Origin: an uncultured Collinsella sp.
GTDB taxonomy: Bacteria > Actinomycetota > Coriobacteriia > Coriobacteriales > Coriobacteriaceae
DNA length: 52,096 nucleotides
Direction of reading: 5' to 3'
Assembly (NCBI GenBank): GCA_958405565.1
Contig: CATYEN010000012.1
Location: 1-52,096 of the forward strand
Shown: positions 1-8,459 of the stretch, one piece after another
Layout of the letters: every line of letters begins with the position of its first letter
Numbering within the stretch: the first letter of the stretch is position 1
Position numbers and translations under genes: made by a program
Notes under the pieces: model-generated
Told to the model about the DNA's origin: nothing
The model's input: only the letters and a program-made list of their open reading frames with translations
Database searches by the model: none

Positions 1-39
1 ACTGCGGGAACGGCCTATATGCTCAATGTGTTCGGCTGA
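1..39 (+). CDS. 3' end of an unidentified upstream gene (partial)
   Basis: Frame 1 is open from the first base and ends at TGA (37-39), with residues ending AYMLNVFG. A clear ribosome-binding site for the next gene (AGAGGAG, 62-68) follows 22 bases later, which fits a gene end here. Twelve codons are too few to name a family or prove coding. Confidence 0.3.
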   Translation, partial: TAGTAYMLNVFG

Positions 40-71
40 GATCGGAAATCAACCGTAATAAGAGGAGAGCC

Positions 72-2075
72 ATGTCGAAGCAAGCGGTCGTTGGAATCCT
101 GGCGCATGTCGATGCCGGCAAGACCACGTTGGCCGAGGCCATGCTGTTCAATGCGGGTCGCATTCGCAAGCGTGGCCGCGTGGACGATGGCGATTCGCAT
201 CTGGATACGAACGCGATCGAGCGCGAGCGCGGCATTACGATCTTCTCGTCGCAGGCCGTGCTCGACCACGGCGATACCCACGTCATGCTCGTGGATGCAC
301 CCGGCCACGTCGATTTTTCGGCCGAGGCGGAGCGCACGTTGCGCGCGCTCGACTACGCGATTTTGGTTGTGGGTGCCAACGATGGCGTGCAGGGGCACAC
401 CGAAACCCTGTGGCGCCTGCTTGCGCGCTATGACATCCCGACGTTCGTCTATATCAACAAGATCGATTTGGAGAATCCCGGTCGCGATGTTTTGCTGGCA
501 CAGCTGGGGCAACGTCTTTCCGAAGGCTGCCTGGATGCCAACGAGCTGCTGACGGGCGGTGCCGTTCAGGAGGATGCTGCTGCGTTGGACGAGGCGGCAC
601 TCGAGGAGTTTCTTGAAGCGGGTGAGCTTTCCGTCGCAACGCTGTCGCGCATGGTTGCCGAGCGCAAGCTCTTTCCCTGCTTTGCCGGCTCGGCGCTCAA
701 GGACCAAGGCGTGGACGAGCTGTTGGATGGCATATGCGCGCTGATGCGTGAGCAGGTGTGGTCCCCGGAGTTTGCCGCGCGCGTCTATCGTGTCAGCCGC
801 GGAGATCGCGGCGAGCGTTTGGCTTGGGTTAAAGTGACCGGTGGCACGCTGCACGCCAAGCAGATGATTGACGGACGTTCCGGTGCCGAGGCATGGGAGC
901 AGAAGGTCGATCAAGTACGCATCTATAACGGCGAGAAGTATGAGCTTGCGCAAGAAGTTGCTGCTGGCGGTATTTGTGCCGTGACGGGTCTTGCGCACGT
1001 TCGCCCAGGGGACGCCCTGGGCGCGGAGCCCGCGGGCGATGCGCCCGTCATTGCGCCAGTCCTCACCTATACGGTGCTGCCGGGCGAACACGACGTCCAT
1101 ACGGTGTTCAAAGCATTGACTGAGTTGGCGGACGAAGATCCCATGCTCGGCGTAAGCTGGAATACGCATCTTGAGCAGATTCATTTGCAGCTGATGGGCG
1201 CCGTGCAACTCGAGGTCGTGCAACGGGTGTTGGCTGATCGTTTTGGCCTTTCGGTCGAGTTTGAGTCTGGCGGCATTCTCTATAAGGAGACTATTTCGCA
1301 GCCGGTCGAGGGCGTGGGCCATTTTGAGCCACTGCGCCACTATGCCGAGGTGCATTTGCGTTTGGAGCCGTTGCCGGCGGGCTCGGGCGTGCAGTTTGGC
1401 ACCGTGACCTCGACCGACGAGCTCGATCTTAACTGGCAACGTCTGGCGCTCACCAACGCCATGGAGCGCGATCACCTGGGCGTGCTGACCGGCTCGCCCA
1501 TCACCGATGTGCGCATTACGCTCACGGGCGGCCGCGCGCATGCCAAGCACACCGAGGGCGGTGATTTTCGTCAGGCCACGTACCGTGCGATTCGCCAAGG
1601 ACTCATGCAGGCGCGTGAGGCCGACGCGGCGGTACTGCTGGAGCCGTGGTACCACTTTGAGCTCGAGGTGCCTGGGGAGTGCGTGGGCCGGGCGCTCTCA
1701 GATGCCACGCGCATGGGTGCCGAGTACGAGCCGCCGACGATGGCGGGCGACCGGGCGAAGCTTGTGGGTCGCGTACCGGCGTCTGAGGTGCAGGATTACG
1801 CGCTGGAGGTGGCTGCCTACACGAGCGGTCGCGGACATCTGTACCTGGAGTTCACCGGTTACGCGCCCTGTCATGATGCTGAGCGCGTAATCGAGACGGC
1901 GGCCTATGAACCCGAGGCCGATCTGCCCAACACGCCCGACTCGGTCTTTTGCTCTCACGGCGCCGGCTACACGGTCAAATGGTACGACGTGCCCGCCGCG
2001 GCGCACGTAAAGGTCGATCCTGCCACCTTCCGCCCCTGGCGAGCGGCCGACGCGGAGTTTTTTGGCCACATGTGA
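72..2075 (+). CDS. TetM/EF-G-type translation factor GTPase (ribosomal-protection-like)
   Basis: 667 residues. The family binds the ribosome near the EF-G site and hydrolyses GTP; characterised members displace tetracycline, but many chromosomal homologues have unknown roles. Visible motifs are the P-loop AHVDAGKTT (residues 11-19), the switch region RERGITI, DAPGH (G3), NKID (G4), and a C-terminal EF-G-like part ending in a conserved HGAGYTVKW segment. The start has a strong AGAGGAG site 4 bases upstream. Length is slightly above TetM (about 640). The stop codon TGA lies inside the left arm of a 29-bp palindrome shared with four other gene ends. No leader peptide of the tet(M) kind can be placed, because only 71 bases precede the gene. 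Family placement is firm; tetracycline resistance is not shown. Confidence 0.88.
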   Translation: MSKQAVVGILAHVDAGKTTLAEAMLFNAGRIRKRGRVDDGDSHLDTNAIERERGITIFSSQAVLDHGDTHVMLVDAPGHVDFSAEAERTLRALDYAILVVGANDGVQGHTETLWRLLARYDIPTFVYINKIDLENPGRDVLLAQLGQRLSEGCLDANELLTGGAVQEDAAALDEAALEEFLEAGELSVATLSRMVAERKLFPCFAGSALKDQGVDELLDGICALMREQVWSPEFAARVYRVSRGDRGERLAWVKVTGGTLHAKQMIDGRSGAEAWEQKVDQVRIYNGEKYELAQEVAAGGICAVTGLAHVRPGDALGAEPAGDAPVIAPVLTYTVLPGEHDVHTVFKALTELADEDPMLGVSWNTHLEQIHLQLMGAVQLEVVQRVLADRFGLSVEFESGGILYKETISQPVEGVGHFEPLRHYAEVHLRLEPLPAGSGVQFGTVTSTDELDLNWQRLALTNAMERDHLGVLTGSPITDVRITLTGGRAHAKHTEGGDFRQATYRAIRQGLMQAREADAAVLLEPWYHFELEVPGECVGRALSDATRMGAEYEPPTMAGDRAKLVGRVPASEVQDYALEVAAYTSGRGHLYLEFTGYAPCHDAERVIETAAYEPEADLPNTPDSVFCSHGAGYTVKWYDVPAAAHVKVDPATFRPWRAADAEFFGHM

Positions 2076-2099
2076 CATAGGGGCAGCCCCTTTGTCACA
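2071..2099. repeat. 29-bp palindromic repeat, copy 1
   Basis: Arms TGTGACATAGGGGC and GCCCCTTTGTCACA form a near-perfect 14-bp hairpin with one base between. The stop codon of the preceding GTPase gene is in the left arm. Related copies occur at 3288, 3896, 6445 and 11698. No U-run follows, so it is not a classical intrinsic terminator. Confidence 0.85.
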
Positions 2100-2102
2100 T
2101 TC

Positions 2103-2135
2103 AGTTGGTATAACTCGGTACAAGTTGGTATAACT
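2103..2135. promoter_or_regulatory. Two 13-bp direct repeats at 20-bp period (iteron/operator-like)
   Basis: AGTTGGTATAACT occurs at 2103-2115 and again, identical, at 2123-2135. Each unit is itself partly symmetric (AGTT...AACT). They end 33 bases before the start of the AAA ATPase, where an autoregulatory operator would be expected. A similar arrangement with a different motif precedes the second AAA ATPase. Confidence 0.6.
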
Positions 2136-2168
2136 ATTACCAGTGTTTGCCGATCTGAGGAGGCCGAC

Positions 2169-3287
2169 ATGAATCTAAATCCCTTTAAGCCCACGGCTGG
2201 CAAGCGGCCTCCGATACTCATCGGTCGCGAGTCGGTCATCGAAGATTTCGAGGAAGGGCTCGATAACGGCGCCGGAGCGCCGGGCAGGCTCATGCTCATT
2301 ACGGGAAACCGCGGCTGCGGCAAGACGGTTCTCCTGCGGGAACTGCAACGTCTAGCCAATGAGCGCGGATGGGCGGTTGTCTCCGATTCCGCCTCGCTTG
2401 GCTTATGCGACCGCTTGGCCGACGCGCTTCGCTCGAATAAGCCCGTTGTGACGTCAATGGAATTCGGTCCGTCGTTTGGCCGGATGTCGGTCGAGGCGGC
2501 GCGAGCAAAGGGCGAAACGTTGCGAGAGCTGGTCAACGAGCGCCTCAAGAAGCTCGGTCCAGGCAAGGGCATACTGTTTGCGATTGACGAGGCACAATCT
2601 GCGTCTATCGAGGAACTGGCGGCTCTTGCCGTTCTCTATCAGCAGGTGCTCGGAGATCAGGATGCCACGGGCTTGTCCGATAGCGACCAGCGCGGTCTTG
2701 CGCTGGTGTTCGCCGGCTTACCCAGTATGGTTGACGACCTGCTCGAAGAGCCGAGCGTGACGTTTTTGCGCCGTGCTCAGCAGCGTACGCTGGGGGCGAT
2801 TTCTTTGCCCAAGGTGCGCGATTCATATATCCAGACGGTCAAAGACGCAGGCCTTTACGTTGACGCGGAGACGGCGGACCTTGCGGCATGCAAGAGTATG
2901 GGGCATCCCTACATGGTCCAGCTGGTGGGATATTACATGTGGCGTTCTGCTGTCCGGCGTGGCTCGCAGGTCATCGAAAGGCACGATGTCGAGGCTGGCC
3001 ATGCGGATGCCGTCTCCGAGTTCTACGAAGCGGTTGACGCGCCTCTGTATTACGGGCTGCGCAGCCCTCAGCGTCTCTTTATCGAGGCCATGGCGGTTGA
3101 CGAGGGCAAGCCGACGCGCATGGCGGACATCATTGAGTGCTGTGACCGCACCCAGAGCTGGGCGAGTAAATATCGCGCAAGCCTGATTCGCGAGCGCGTC
3201 ATCGAGGCTGCCGGATACGGTCTCGTCCGGTTTACCGTGCCCATGCTGGGCGAGTACATTCGCGATCGCATTTTATGGCACGAGTAA
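2169..3287 (+). CDS. Orc1/Cdc6-like AAA ATPase with C-terminal winged helix
   Basis: 372 residues. The N-terminus has the family pattern NPFxPxxGxxPxxLxGR, then a Walker A loop GNRGCGKT (residues 46-53), a Walker B strand ending FAIDEAQ, a sensor-like LVFAGLPSM segment and a C-terminal helical region resembling a winged helix. The start follows GAGGAGG. Such proteins are STAND/Orc-like ATPases of mostly unknown function in bacteria. A paralogue with the same layout lies at 6481-7581 on the other strand. The gene is flanked by two copies of the 29-bp palindrome and preceded by 20-bp-period repeats, suggesting that it binds its own promoter. DNA binding is inferred. Confidence 0.8.
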   Translation: MNLNPFKPTAGKRPPILIGRESVIEDFEEGLDNGAGAPGRLMLITGNRGCGKTVLLRELQRLANERGWAVVSDSASLGLCDRLADALRSNKPVVTSMEFGPSFGRMSVEAARAKGETLRELVNERLKKLGPGKGILFAIDEAQSASIEELAALAVLYQQVLGDQDATGLSDSDQRGLALVFAGLPSMVDDLLEEPSVTFLRRAQQRTLGAISLPKVRDSYIQTVKDAGLYVDAETADLAACKSMGHPYMVQLVGYYMWRSAVRRGSQVIERHDVEAGHADAVSEFYEAVDAPLYYGLRSPQRLFIEAMAVDEGKPTRMADIIECCDRTQSWASKYRASLIRERVIEAAGYGLVRFTVPMLGEYIRDRILWHE

Positions 3288-3316
3288 TGTGACAAAGGGA
3301 CAGTCCCTTTGTCACA
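3288..3316. repeat. 29-bp palindromic repeat, copy 2
   Basis: Perfect arms TGTGACAAAGGGAC / GTCCCTTTGTCACA around a single A. It starts on the base after the ATPase stop codon (TAA 3285-3287). Confidence 0.88.
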
Positions 3317-3340
3317 TCGATGTCTGAGAGAGGTCAAAAC

Positions 3341-3895
3341 ATGGTGATTCATACCGAGCGTTTGACGCTTCGTCCGTGGCGCGAGACGGATGCGGCGAGC
3401 CTGTTTGCATATGCGAGCGATCCGGACGTGGGGCCGGCTGCGGGTTGGCCGCCCCATCGAAGCATTGAGGAGAGCAGGGAGATCATTCGGACGGTCTTTG
3501 CGGCGCCCCATACCTTTGCCATTTGCCTGGCTGAGGCAGACGAGCCCGTGGGCAGCATCGGGCTCATGCCGCCTCGCTGCGAGTCGAACAGCCAAAGAGG
3601 CGGACTCGAGTTCGAGGTGGGGTATTGGATCGCCAAGCCGTTCTGGGGTCGAGGCTTTGCTCCCGAAGCGGTGCGAGCTATGCAGCGCTATGCGTTCGAT
3701 ACGCTTGGCTGCAAGGCACTTTGGTGCGGATACTACGAGGGCAATAACAAGTCGTTACGCGTTCAGCAAAAGTGCGGATTCGCGCCGCATCACGTTGAGC
3801 GCGACGTACTTTGCGAGCTTATGGGCGATGTGCGTACCGAGTGCTTTACGTATTTGACCCGCGAAGACTGGCGCGAGCAGGCACAGTGCGAGTAA
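3341..3895 (+). CDS. GNAT acetyltransferase, RimJ/RimL type
   Basis: 184 residues. It begins MVIHTERLTLRPW, the usual opening of RimJ/RimL-type N-acetyltransferases, which move acetyl from acetyl-CoA to an N-terminal or small-molecule amine. The acetyl-CoA loop is seen in WGRGFAPEA, followed by a conserved NNKSLRVQQKCGF segment. An upstream ATG at 3320 is in frame, but GAGAGG at 3326-3331 is correctly placed for 3341, which also matches family length. The gene lies between two palindrome copies with its own spacing, so it may be its own transcription unit. The substrate cannot be told. Confidence 0.82.
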   Translation: MVIHTERLTLRPWRETDAASLFAYASDPDVGPAAGWPPHRSIEESREIIRTVFAAPHTFAICLAEADEPVGSIGLMPPRCESNSQRGGLEFEVGYWIAKPFWGRGFAPEAVRAMQRYAFDTLGCKALWCGYYEGNNKSLRVQQKCGFAPHHVERDVLCELMGDVRTECFTYLTREDWREQAQCE

Positions 3896-3924
3896 CGTGG
3901 CAAAGGGACAGTCCCTTTGCCACG
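3896..3924. repeat. 29-bp palindromic repeat, copy 3
   Basis: Perfect arms CGTGGCAAAGGGAC / GTCCCTTTGCCACG. Both arms carry paired changes relative to copy 2 (T-A to C-G at two positions), so the hairpin was preserved by compensatory change. It directly follows the acetyltransferase stop codon. Confidence 0.88.
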
Positions 3925-3947
3925 TTCGGCTAACAGGAAGGGGAGCG

Positions 3948-6440
3948 ATGGCGGTGTCGCAACAACCAAGTGCTATCGAGGTGCGCGGTGCGCGCGTACA
4001 CAACCTTAAGGACATCAATATCGATATTCCGCTGGGAAAGCTCGTGGGTATTGCCGGCGTGTCGGGGTCGGGCAAGAGCTCGCTGGCGCTGGGAGTTCTT
4101 TATGCCGAGGGCTCGCGCCGTTACCTGGAGGCGCTCAGCACCTATACCCGCCGACGGCTCACCCAGGCCGAGCACGCTCAGGTGGATGAAGTGCTGCACG
4201 TGCCGGCGGCGCTCGCGTTGCATCAGCGCCCTAGTGTGCCAGGCGTACGCTCGACCTTTGGCACCATGACCGAGCTCAACAACAGTCTGCGTTTGCTCTT
4301 TAGCCGCTGTGCCCATCACGTGTGCCCACATTGCGGGGCGCGTGTGGAGCCGAGCTTTAACGTGGCCGCAGGTCTGTCGCTCACGTGTTCGACATGCGGC
4401 CGCGAGTTCTACGCGCCGGGCGCCGAGGACCTTGCCTTTAACAGCGGCGGTGCATGTCCCACCTGTGGCGGCACCGGTGTCATGCGCGAGGTGGACGAAG
4501 CGAGCCTGGTGCCCGACGAGTCAAAGACCATCAACGAGGGCGCGGTGCTTCCTTGGGGCACGCTCATGTGGGATCTGATGAAGCAAGTCGCCGGCGAGAT
4601 GGGCGTGCGTACCGATGTGCCGTTTAACCAGCTCACAGCGCATGAGCGCGATATCGTGTTTCATGGCCCTGCCGTCAAGAAGCATATCCTCTACGTGCCC
4701 AAAAACGGCGAGGGTGCCACGCCACTCGACTTTACCTATTACAATGCCGTCTATACCGTCGAGAATGCGCTTGCCAAGGTTAAGGACGACAAGGGCCTCA
4801 AGCGCGTTGCGCGCTTTTTGCGCGAGGGGCCATGCCGTGACTGTGGCGGCACGCGTCTCTCCGAGGTTGCGCGCCAGTCCCAGGTGCGCAGTATCAATCT
4901 GGCGCAGGCCGCGGCCATGACGCTTGGTGATGCGGTTGAGTGGGTGCGCGGGGTGCCCGCATCCTTGCCAGCCGAGATGCAGCCCATGGCGACGGATATC
5001 TGCGATTCGTTTTTGAGCACGGCCCGTCGTCTGGTCGATCTGGGCCTCGATTACCTTTCACTCGACCGCGCCGGTGCCACGCTCTCCACGGGTGAGCGCC
5101 AGCGCGTGCAGCTCGCCCGCGTGGTGCGCAACCGATCGACGGGTGTGCTCTATGTGCTGGACGAGCCCTCGATCGGCTTGCATCCTGCCAATGTCGACGG
5201 CCTGGTAGGTGTGATGCGCGATCTGATGGATGACGGCAACACCGTGGTCGTTGTCGACCACGACACGCGCGTGCTGGCGGAGGCTGATTATCTGGTCGAG
5301 ATGGGCCCCGTTGCCGGAGCGGGCGGCGGTAATGTGATCGCCGCTGGTACGGTAGACGAGGTCGAACAATCGCAGGGCAGCCGCATCGCCCCGTTTTTGC
5401 GCTCGGACCCCAAGCGTTTGCGTCCGCAGGTGACTGACGACGAGATGTTCGACCAGGGACATATCCGCATGGCAACTGATGCCATCCATACCGTCAAGCC
5501 GCTCGAAGTCGATATCCCGCGCGGCCGTCTCGTCGCGGTTACGGGTGTTTCGGGTTCGGGCAAGACGACGTTGGTACTCGAGACGCTCATCCCGGCGCTT
5601 AAGGCGCAGGCAGCCGGCGAGCGCCTGCCGCGCCACGTGCGCTGGATCGATGCCGAGGGCATTGCACGTGCCAACCTGATTGACGCCACGCCCATCGGTG
5701 CCAATGTTCGCTCGACGGTAGCGACCTATGCCGACATCCATGACGAGCTGCGTCGCGCCTTCGCCCGTACGCCCGAGGCCAAGGCAGCCGGCTACAAGGC
5801 GGGTGCCTTTAGCTACAATACCGGCGCCTTGCGCTGCCCTACGTGCGATGGAACGGGCTCGATTTCGCTCGACGTGCAGTTTTTGCCCGATGTCGAAATC
5901 GTCTGCCCGGCATGCCGTGGTTCGCGTTACGCCGAGGCCGCCTCGCATATCCATCGCGAGGGCAAGGATGGGAGCCTGCTTACGTTGCCGCAGCTCATGG
6001 ACATGAGTGTGGACGAGGCTATCGACGCCACGGTGGGACTCAAGAAGGTTCAGGCGCGCTTGCAGACCTTGCACGACCTGGGCCTGGGCTATCTCACGCT
6101 CGGTGAGCCCACGCCGGCGCTTTCGGGCGGCGAGGCACAGCGCCTTAAACTCGCGAGCGAGATGGGCCGCGTGCAGGACGACGCCGTATTCGTATTCGAC
6201 GAGCCCACGATCGGCCTTCATCCGCTCGATGTCCGGGTGTTGCTGAGCGTGTTCGACGGCCTTGTTGCCAAGGGCGCCACGGTTATCGTGATCGAACACG
6301 ATCTTGACCTTATCCGTAACGCCGATTACGTGATCGACATGGGCCCGGGCGGTGGCGACGCCGGCGGGCAAATCGTCTGCGCCGGCACGCCGGCGGATAT
6401 CGCTGCTTGCTTCAGGAGCATTACCGGTCGTTATCTATAG
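3948..6440 (+). CDS. UvrA-like ABC ATPase lacking the UvrB-binding insert
   Basis: 830 residues, against about 940-970 for repair UvrA. Two ABC modules are present: Walker A GVSGSGKSS and GVSGSGKTT, signatures LSTGERQR and LSGGEAQR, and Walker B strands VLYVLDEPSIGLHP and VFVFDEPTIGLHP. Zinc-finger pairs (CPTCGGTG; CPTCDGTG ... CPACRG) are retained. Between the CPHCG pair and AFNSGGACPTC only about 35 residues remain where canonical UvrA carries the UvrB-binding domain. This matches the UvrA2/DrrC-like branch linked to drug tolerance or uncertain repair roles. The start is set by AGGAAGGGGAG before ATG 3948; the longer reading frame would begin inside the palindrome. Confidence 0.85.
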   Translation: MAVSQQPSAIEVRGARVHNLKDINIDIPLGKLVGIAGVSGSGKSSLALGVLYAEGSRRYLEALSTYTRRRLTQAEHAQVDEVLHVPAALALHQRPSVPGVRSTFGTMTELNNSLRLLFSRCAHHVCPHCGARVEPSFNVAAGLSLTCSTCGREFYAPGAEDLAFNSGGACPTCGGTGVMREVDEASLVPDESKTINEGAVLPWGTLMWDLMKQVAGEMGVRTDVPFNQLTAHERDIVFHGPAVKKHILYVPKNGEGATPLDFTYYNAVYTVENALAKVKDDKGLKRVARFLREGPCRDCGGTRLSEVARQSQVRSINLAQAAAMTLGDAVEWVRGVPASLPAEMQPMATDICDSFLSTARRLVDLGLDYLSLDRAGATLSTGERQRVQLARVVRNRSTGVLYVLDEPSIGLHPANVDGLVGVMRDLMDDGNTVVVVDHDTRVLAEADYLVEMGPVAGAGGGNVIAAGTVDEVEQSQGSRIAPFLRSDPKRLRPQVTDDEMFDQGHIRMATDAIHTVKPLEVDIPRGRLVAVTGVSGSGKTTLVLETLIPALKAQAAGERLPRHVRWIDAEGIARANLIDATPIGANVRSTVATYADIHDELRRAFARTPEAKAAGYKAGAFSYNTGALRCPTCDGTGSISLDVQFLPDVEIVCPACRGSRYAEAASHIHREGKDGSLLTLPQLMDMSVDEAIDATVGLKKVQARLQTLHDLGLGYLTLGEPTPALSGGEAQRLKLASEMGRVQDDAVFVFDEPTIGLHPLDVRVLLSVFDGLVAKGATVIVIEHDLDLIRNADYVIDMGPGGGDAGGQIVCAGTPADIAACFRSITGRYL

Positions 6441-6444
6441 TCAA

Positions 6445-6473
6445 TGTGACAAAGGGACTGCCCCTTTGTCACA
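6445..6473. repeat. 29-bp palindromic repeat, copy 4, between convergent genes
   Basis: TGTGACAAAGGGAC ... CCCCTTTGTCACA, with outer TCAA/TTGA extending the stem. It lies between the ends of the UvrA-like gene and the second AAA ATPase, where a bidirectional transcript end is expected. Confidence 0.85.
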
Positions 6474-6480
6474 TTGACTT

Positions 6481-7581
6481 CTATTTCACGCATTGAGCGG
6501 CGAGATAGTCGCGGAAGAATGGCAATTCAAAAGCGACGATTCCGCGCCCACGTTCTCCAATGATGCCGGCATCTATCATGCGGCGTCGGTAGCGGGAGAC
6601 CTGCTGCGGCGAACGCTTAAGGCGCTCGACAAGGTCAGCAGTGGTGGACTCTCCCTCGTCATCGAGCATGGCGACGAGGAATCGCTTGTCCTCTGCGGTG
6701 AGTTCCCGATAGGTTGCCGCGAGGATTCGGTCGTCCATCTCGTCGCGCGCGATTTTGATTCCCAGGTCAAAGTCGCGTGACGAGATTTCCTTCGAATCGC
6801 TTGTGAGATCCCAGGCACGGTAGCCTACGAGTTGCAATAGGAAGGGAAAACCAGAGATCGAGCGAACGGCTCTATCGATTCCCTCAGCATCTGCCAGGCG
6901 ATCGTTTTCCTGGATTGTGCGAATCAAGGCTTCGCGTACGTCATAGTCGGCAATGCGACCCAGATGATATTGCTGGGCGCGGCGAAGGAACGAGACCGTC
7001 TTGTGGTTCAGCAACGTCGAGACGTTGTTGGGAAGTCCCGCCATGAGCAGCGCGACACGTTTCCCATCGGTCACAAAGTGCTGATACGTCGCTGCGAGCT
7101 GAATCATCTCGTCGAGTGTCGGGTCCACCTCGTCAACCGTGACGAGCAGACCGGTGCCCGCCTCGTTGAGCTGGTCGATGATGTCGCTCATGCGATAACG
7201 CCAGGTTGAGGCATTGTGAACGCGACTGACCTCGACGCTGCCGAGCGGTGCAATTCCGAGGCCGGTGACTTCGAAGTGGGTGGACGAGTCGATGAGATGG
7301 GCTGCGGCACGTTTCGTCCCGAGCTCGATTTCCTCAAGCATTCCCGGGAGCGCGGTTGCCTTTACGGCTATCCAGCCGTGGGATTCCGCCCTCGACGCGA
7401 GCGACGACATGAGAGCGGTTTTACCGGTTCCACGCGCGCCCGAGAAGATCGAGGTCAATTCTGGGCGCCTGCGCTGGCTCAAGAAGGCACGGTCCAAATC
7501 CCGAATAATCTGTTGTCTGCCAGCGAGATGGGCAGGAACCTCGCCAAAACTGGGGGTAAACGGGTTTTCGAGGTATTCCAC
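6481..7581 (-). CDS. Orc1/Cdc6-like AAA ATPase with C-terminal winged helix (second copy)
   Basis: 366 residues. N-terminal NPFTPSFGEVPAHLAGR, Walker A GARGTGKT (residues 48-55), Walker B LLVTVDEVD, sensor region VALLMAGLPNNV, and a C-terminal winged-helix-like region (DLVERLKRSPQQVSRYRRRM). It starts at GTG 7581 with AAAGGAGGG upstream. The architecture matches the protein at 2169-3287 but the sequences are well diverged, so this is an old paralogue pair. Immediately upstream lie three 13-bp repeats at 20-bp period. Function is unknown; self-regulation or origin-like binding is inference. Confidence 0.8.
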   Translation of the reverse strand: MEYLENPFTPSFGEVPAHLAGRQQIIRDLDRAFLSQRRRPELTSIFSGARGTGKTALMSSLASRAESHGWIAVKATALPGMLEEIELGTKRAAAHLIDSSTHFEVTGLGIAPLGSVEVSRVHNASTWRYRMSDIIDQLNEAGTGLLVTVDEVDPTLDEMIQLAATYQHFVTDGKRVALLMAGLPNNVSTLLNHKTVSFLRRAQQYHLGRIADYDVREALIRTIQENDRLADAEGIDRAVRSISGFPFLLQLVGYRAWDLTSDSKEISSRDFDLGIKIARDEMDDRILAATYRELTAEDKRFLVAMLDDEGESTTADLVERLKRSPQQVSRYRRRMIDAGIIGERGRGIVAFELPFFRDYLAAQCVK

Positions 7582-7604
7582 AATGCCCTCCTTTAGCGTC
7601 TTGG

Positions 7605-7657
7605 GTTAATTTCATTTTATTCTAGTTAATCTCAATTAAAAACGATTAATTTCATTT
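7605..7657. promoter_or_regulatory. Three 13-bp direct repeats at exact 20-bp period, AT-rich
   Basis: GTTAATTTCATTT (7605-7617), GTTAATCTCAATT (7625-7637) and ATTAATTTCATTT (7645-7657) begin 20 bp apart. They lie 24 bases upstream of the AAA ATPase start, in an AT-rich island within a GC-rich region. The layout is like replication iterons or a cooperative operator. Confidence 0.6.
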
Positions 7658-7723
7658 CAAAGCATAAGGTTGGCGTCGTGCGTTATCGAAGCGGTGCTTG
7701 AATAGCTTACGTTGGAGCCCGAA

Positions 7724-7740
7724 AATGGGTTCAACCCATT
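7724..7740. promoter_or_regulatory. 17-bp palindrome upstream of recombinase
   Basis: AATGGGTT C AACCCATT is a perfect inverted repeat with 8-bp arms, 79 bases upstream of the recombinase start. It could be an operator or recombination half-sites; nothing in the sequence decides. Confidence 0.35.
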
Positions 7741-7818
7741 CGCGAAATTTGCACGCCCTATTGTGAGTGGGCTCTCAGATGAGCTGAAGCTGCCATCGTG
7801 CGGCTGATAGGGGCAATC

Positions 7819-8421
7819 ATGAAAAACAGAATCTATGGGTATGCTCGAGTTTCGTCAGCAGATCAGAACCTGGATCGCCAACTGGATGCGCTGGAGCGGT
7901 TTCCGGTCCAAACGAATTTGATCTATGCTGACAAAGCGAGTGGAAAGGACTTCAGGCGTCCTCAGTACCAGCGTCTTCTTCGTCGTCTGCGCGAAGGGGA
8001 CGTTCTGGTGATTAAGAGTATCGATCGATTGGGTCGCGACTACCGTGAAGTTCTCGATGAATGGCGTCGCCTAACGACGGACAAACGCGTTGCCATCGTG
8101 GCGCTCGATATGCCATTGCTTGATACACGCGAACAACCCAATGGAATTACGGGGACTTTTATTGCCGATCTAGTGCTTCAGGTTTTGAGCTACGTGGCTC
8201 AGGTGGAGCGCGAAAACATAAAGCAGCGCCAGGCGGAGGGTATCGCGTCGGCGCGTCTGCGGGGTGTGAGATTTGGGAGACCGACGCTCGAACGTCCGGA
8301 TAGCTACCGCGATGTCATCAAATCATTCGAAGGAGGTGAAGTTACGAGGCGAGAGGCCGCAATGCTCCTGAACGTCAGCGCATCGACGTTCGATCGTTGG
8401 AGACGGGCGGATACGAACTGA
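7819..8421 (+). CDS. Small serine recombinase (resolvase/invertase family)
   Basis: 200 residues, the length of Hin/Gin-type resolvase-invertases. The N-terminus YGYARVSSADQNLDRQ holds the catalytic Ser motif YARVS, followed by LVIKSIDRLGRD with the conserved Arg pair, and a C-terminal HTH (GEVTRREAAMLLNVSASTFDRW). ATG 7819 is preceded by AGGGG; a GTG 21 bases upstream (7798) is a less likely start. It may act on inverted or direct sites, but no invertible segment was found next to it. It lies at the edge of a block with lower GC than its surroundings, consistent with acquired DNA. Confidence 0.85.
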   Translation: MKNRIYGYARVSSADQNLDRQLDALERFPVQTNLIYADKASGKDFRRPQYQRLLRRLREGDVLVIKSIDRLGRDYREVLDEWRRLTTDKRVAIVALDMPLLDTREQPNGITGTFIADLVLQVLSYVAQVERENIKQRQAEGIASARLRGVRFGRPTLERPDSYRDVIKSFEGGEVTRREAAMLLNVSASTFDRWRRADTN

Positions 8422-8459
8422 TATGACCGTTCGCCGTCTGTCCGTCCTCTTTAACTAGA

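Noticed and set aside
15..1655. Minus-strand frame of 546 codons over the TetM-like gene
   Set aside because: A shadow of the GTPase gene, which has all GTPase motifs.
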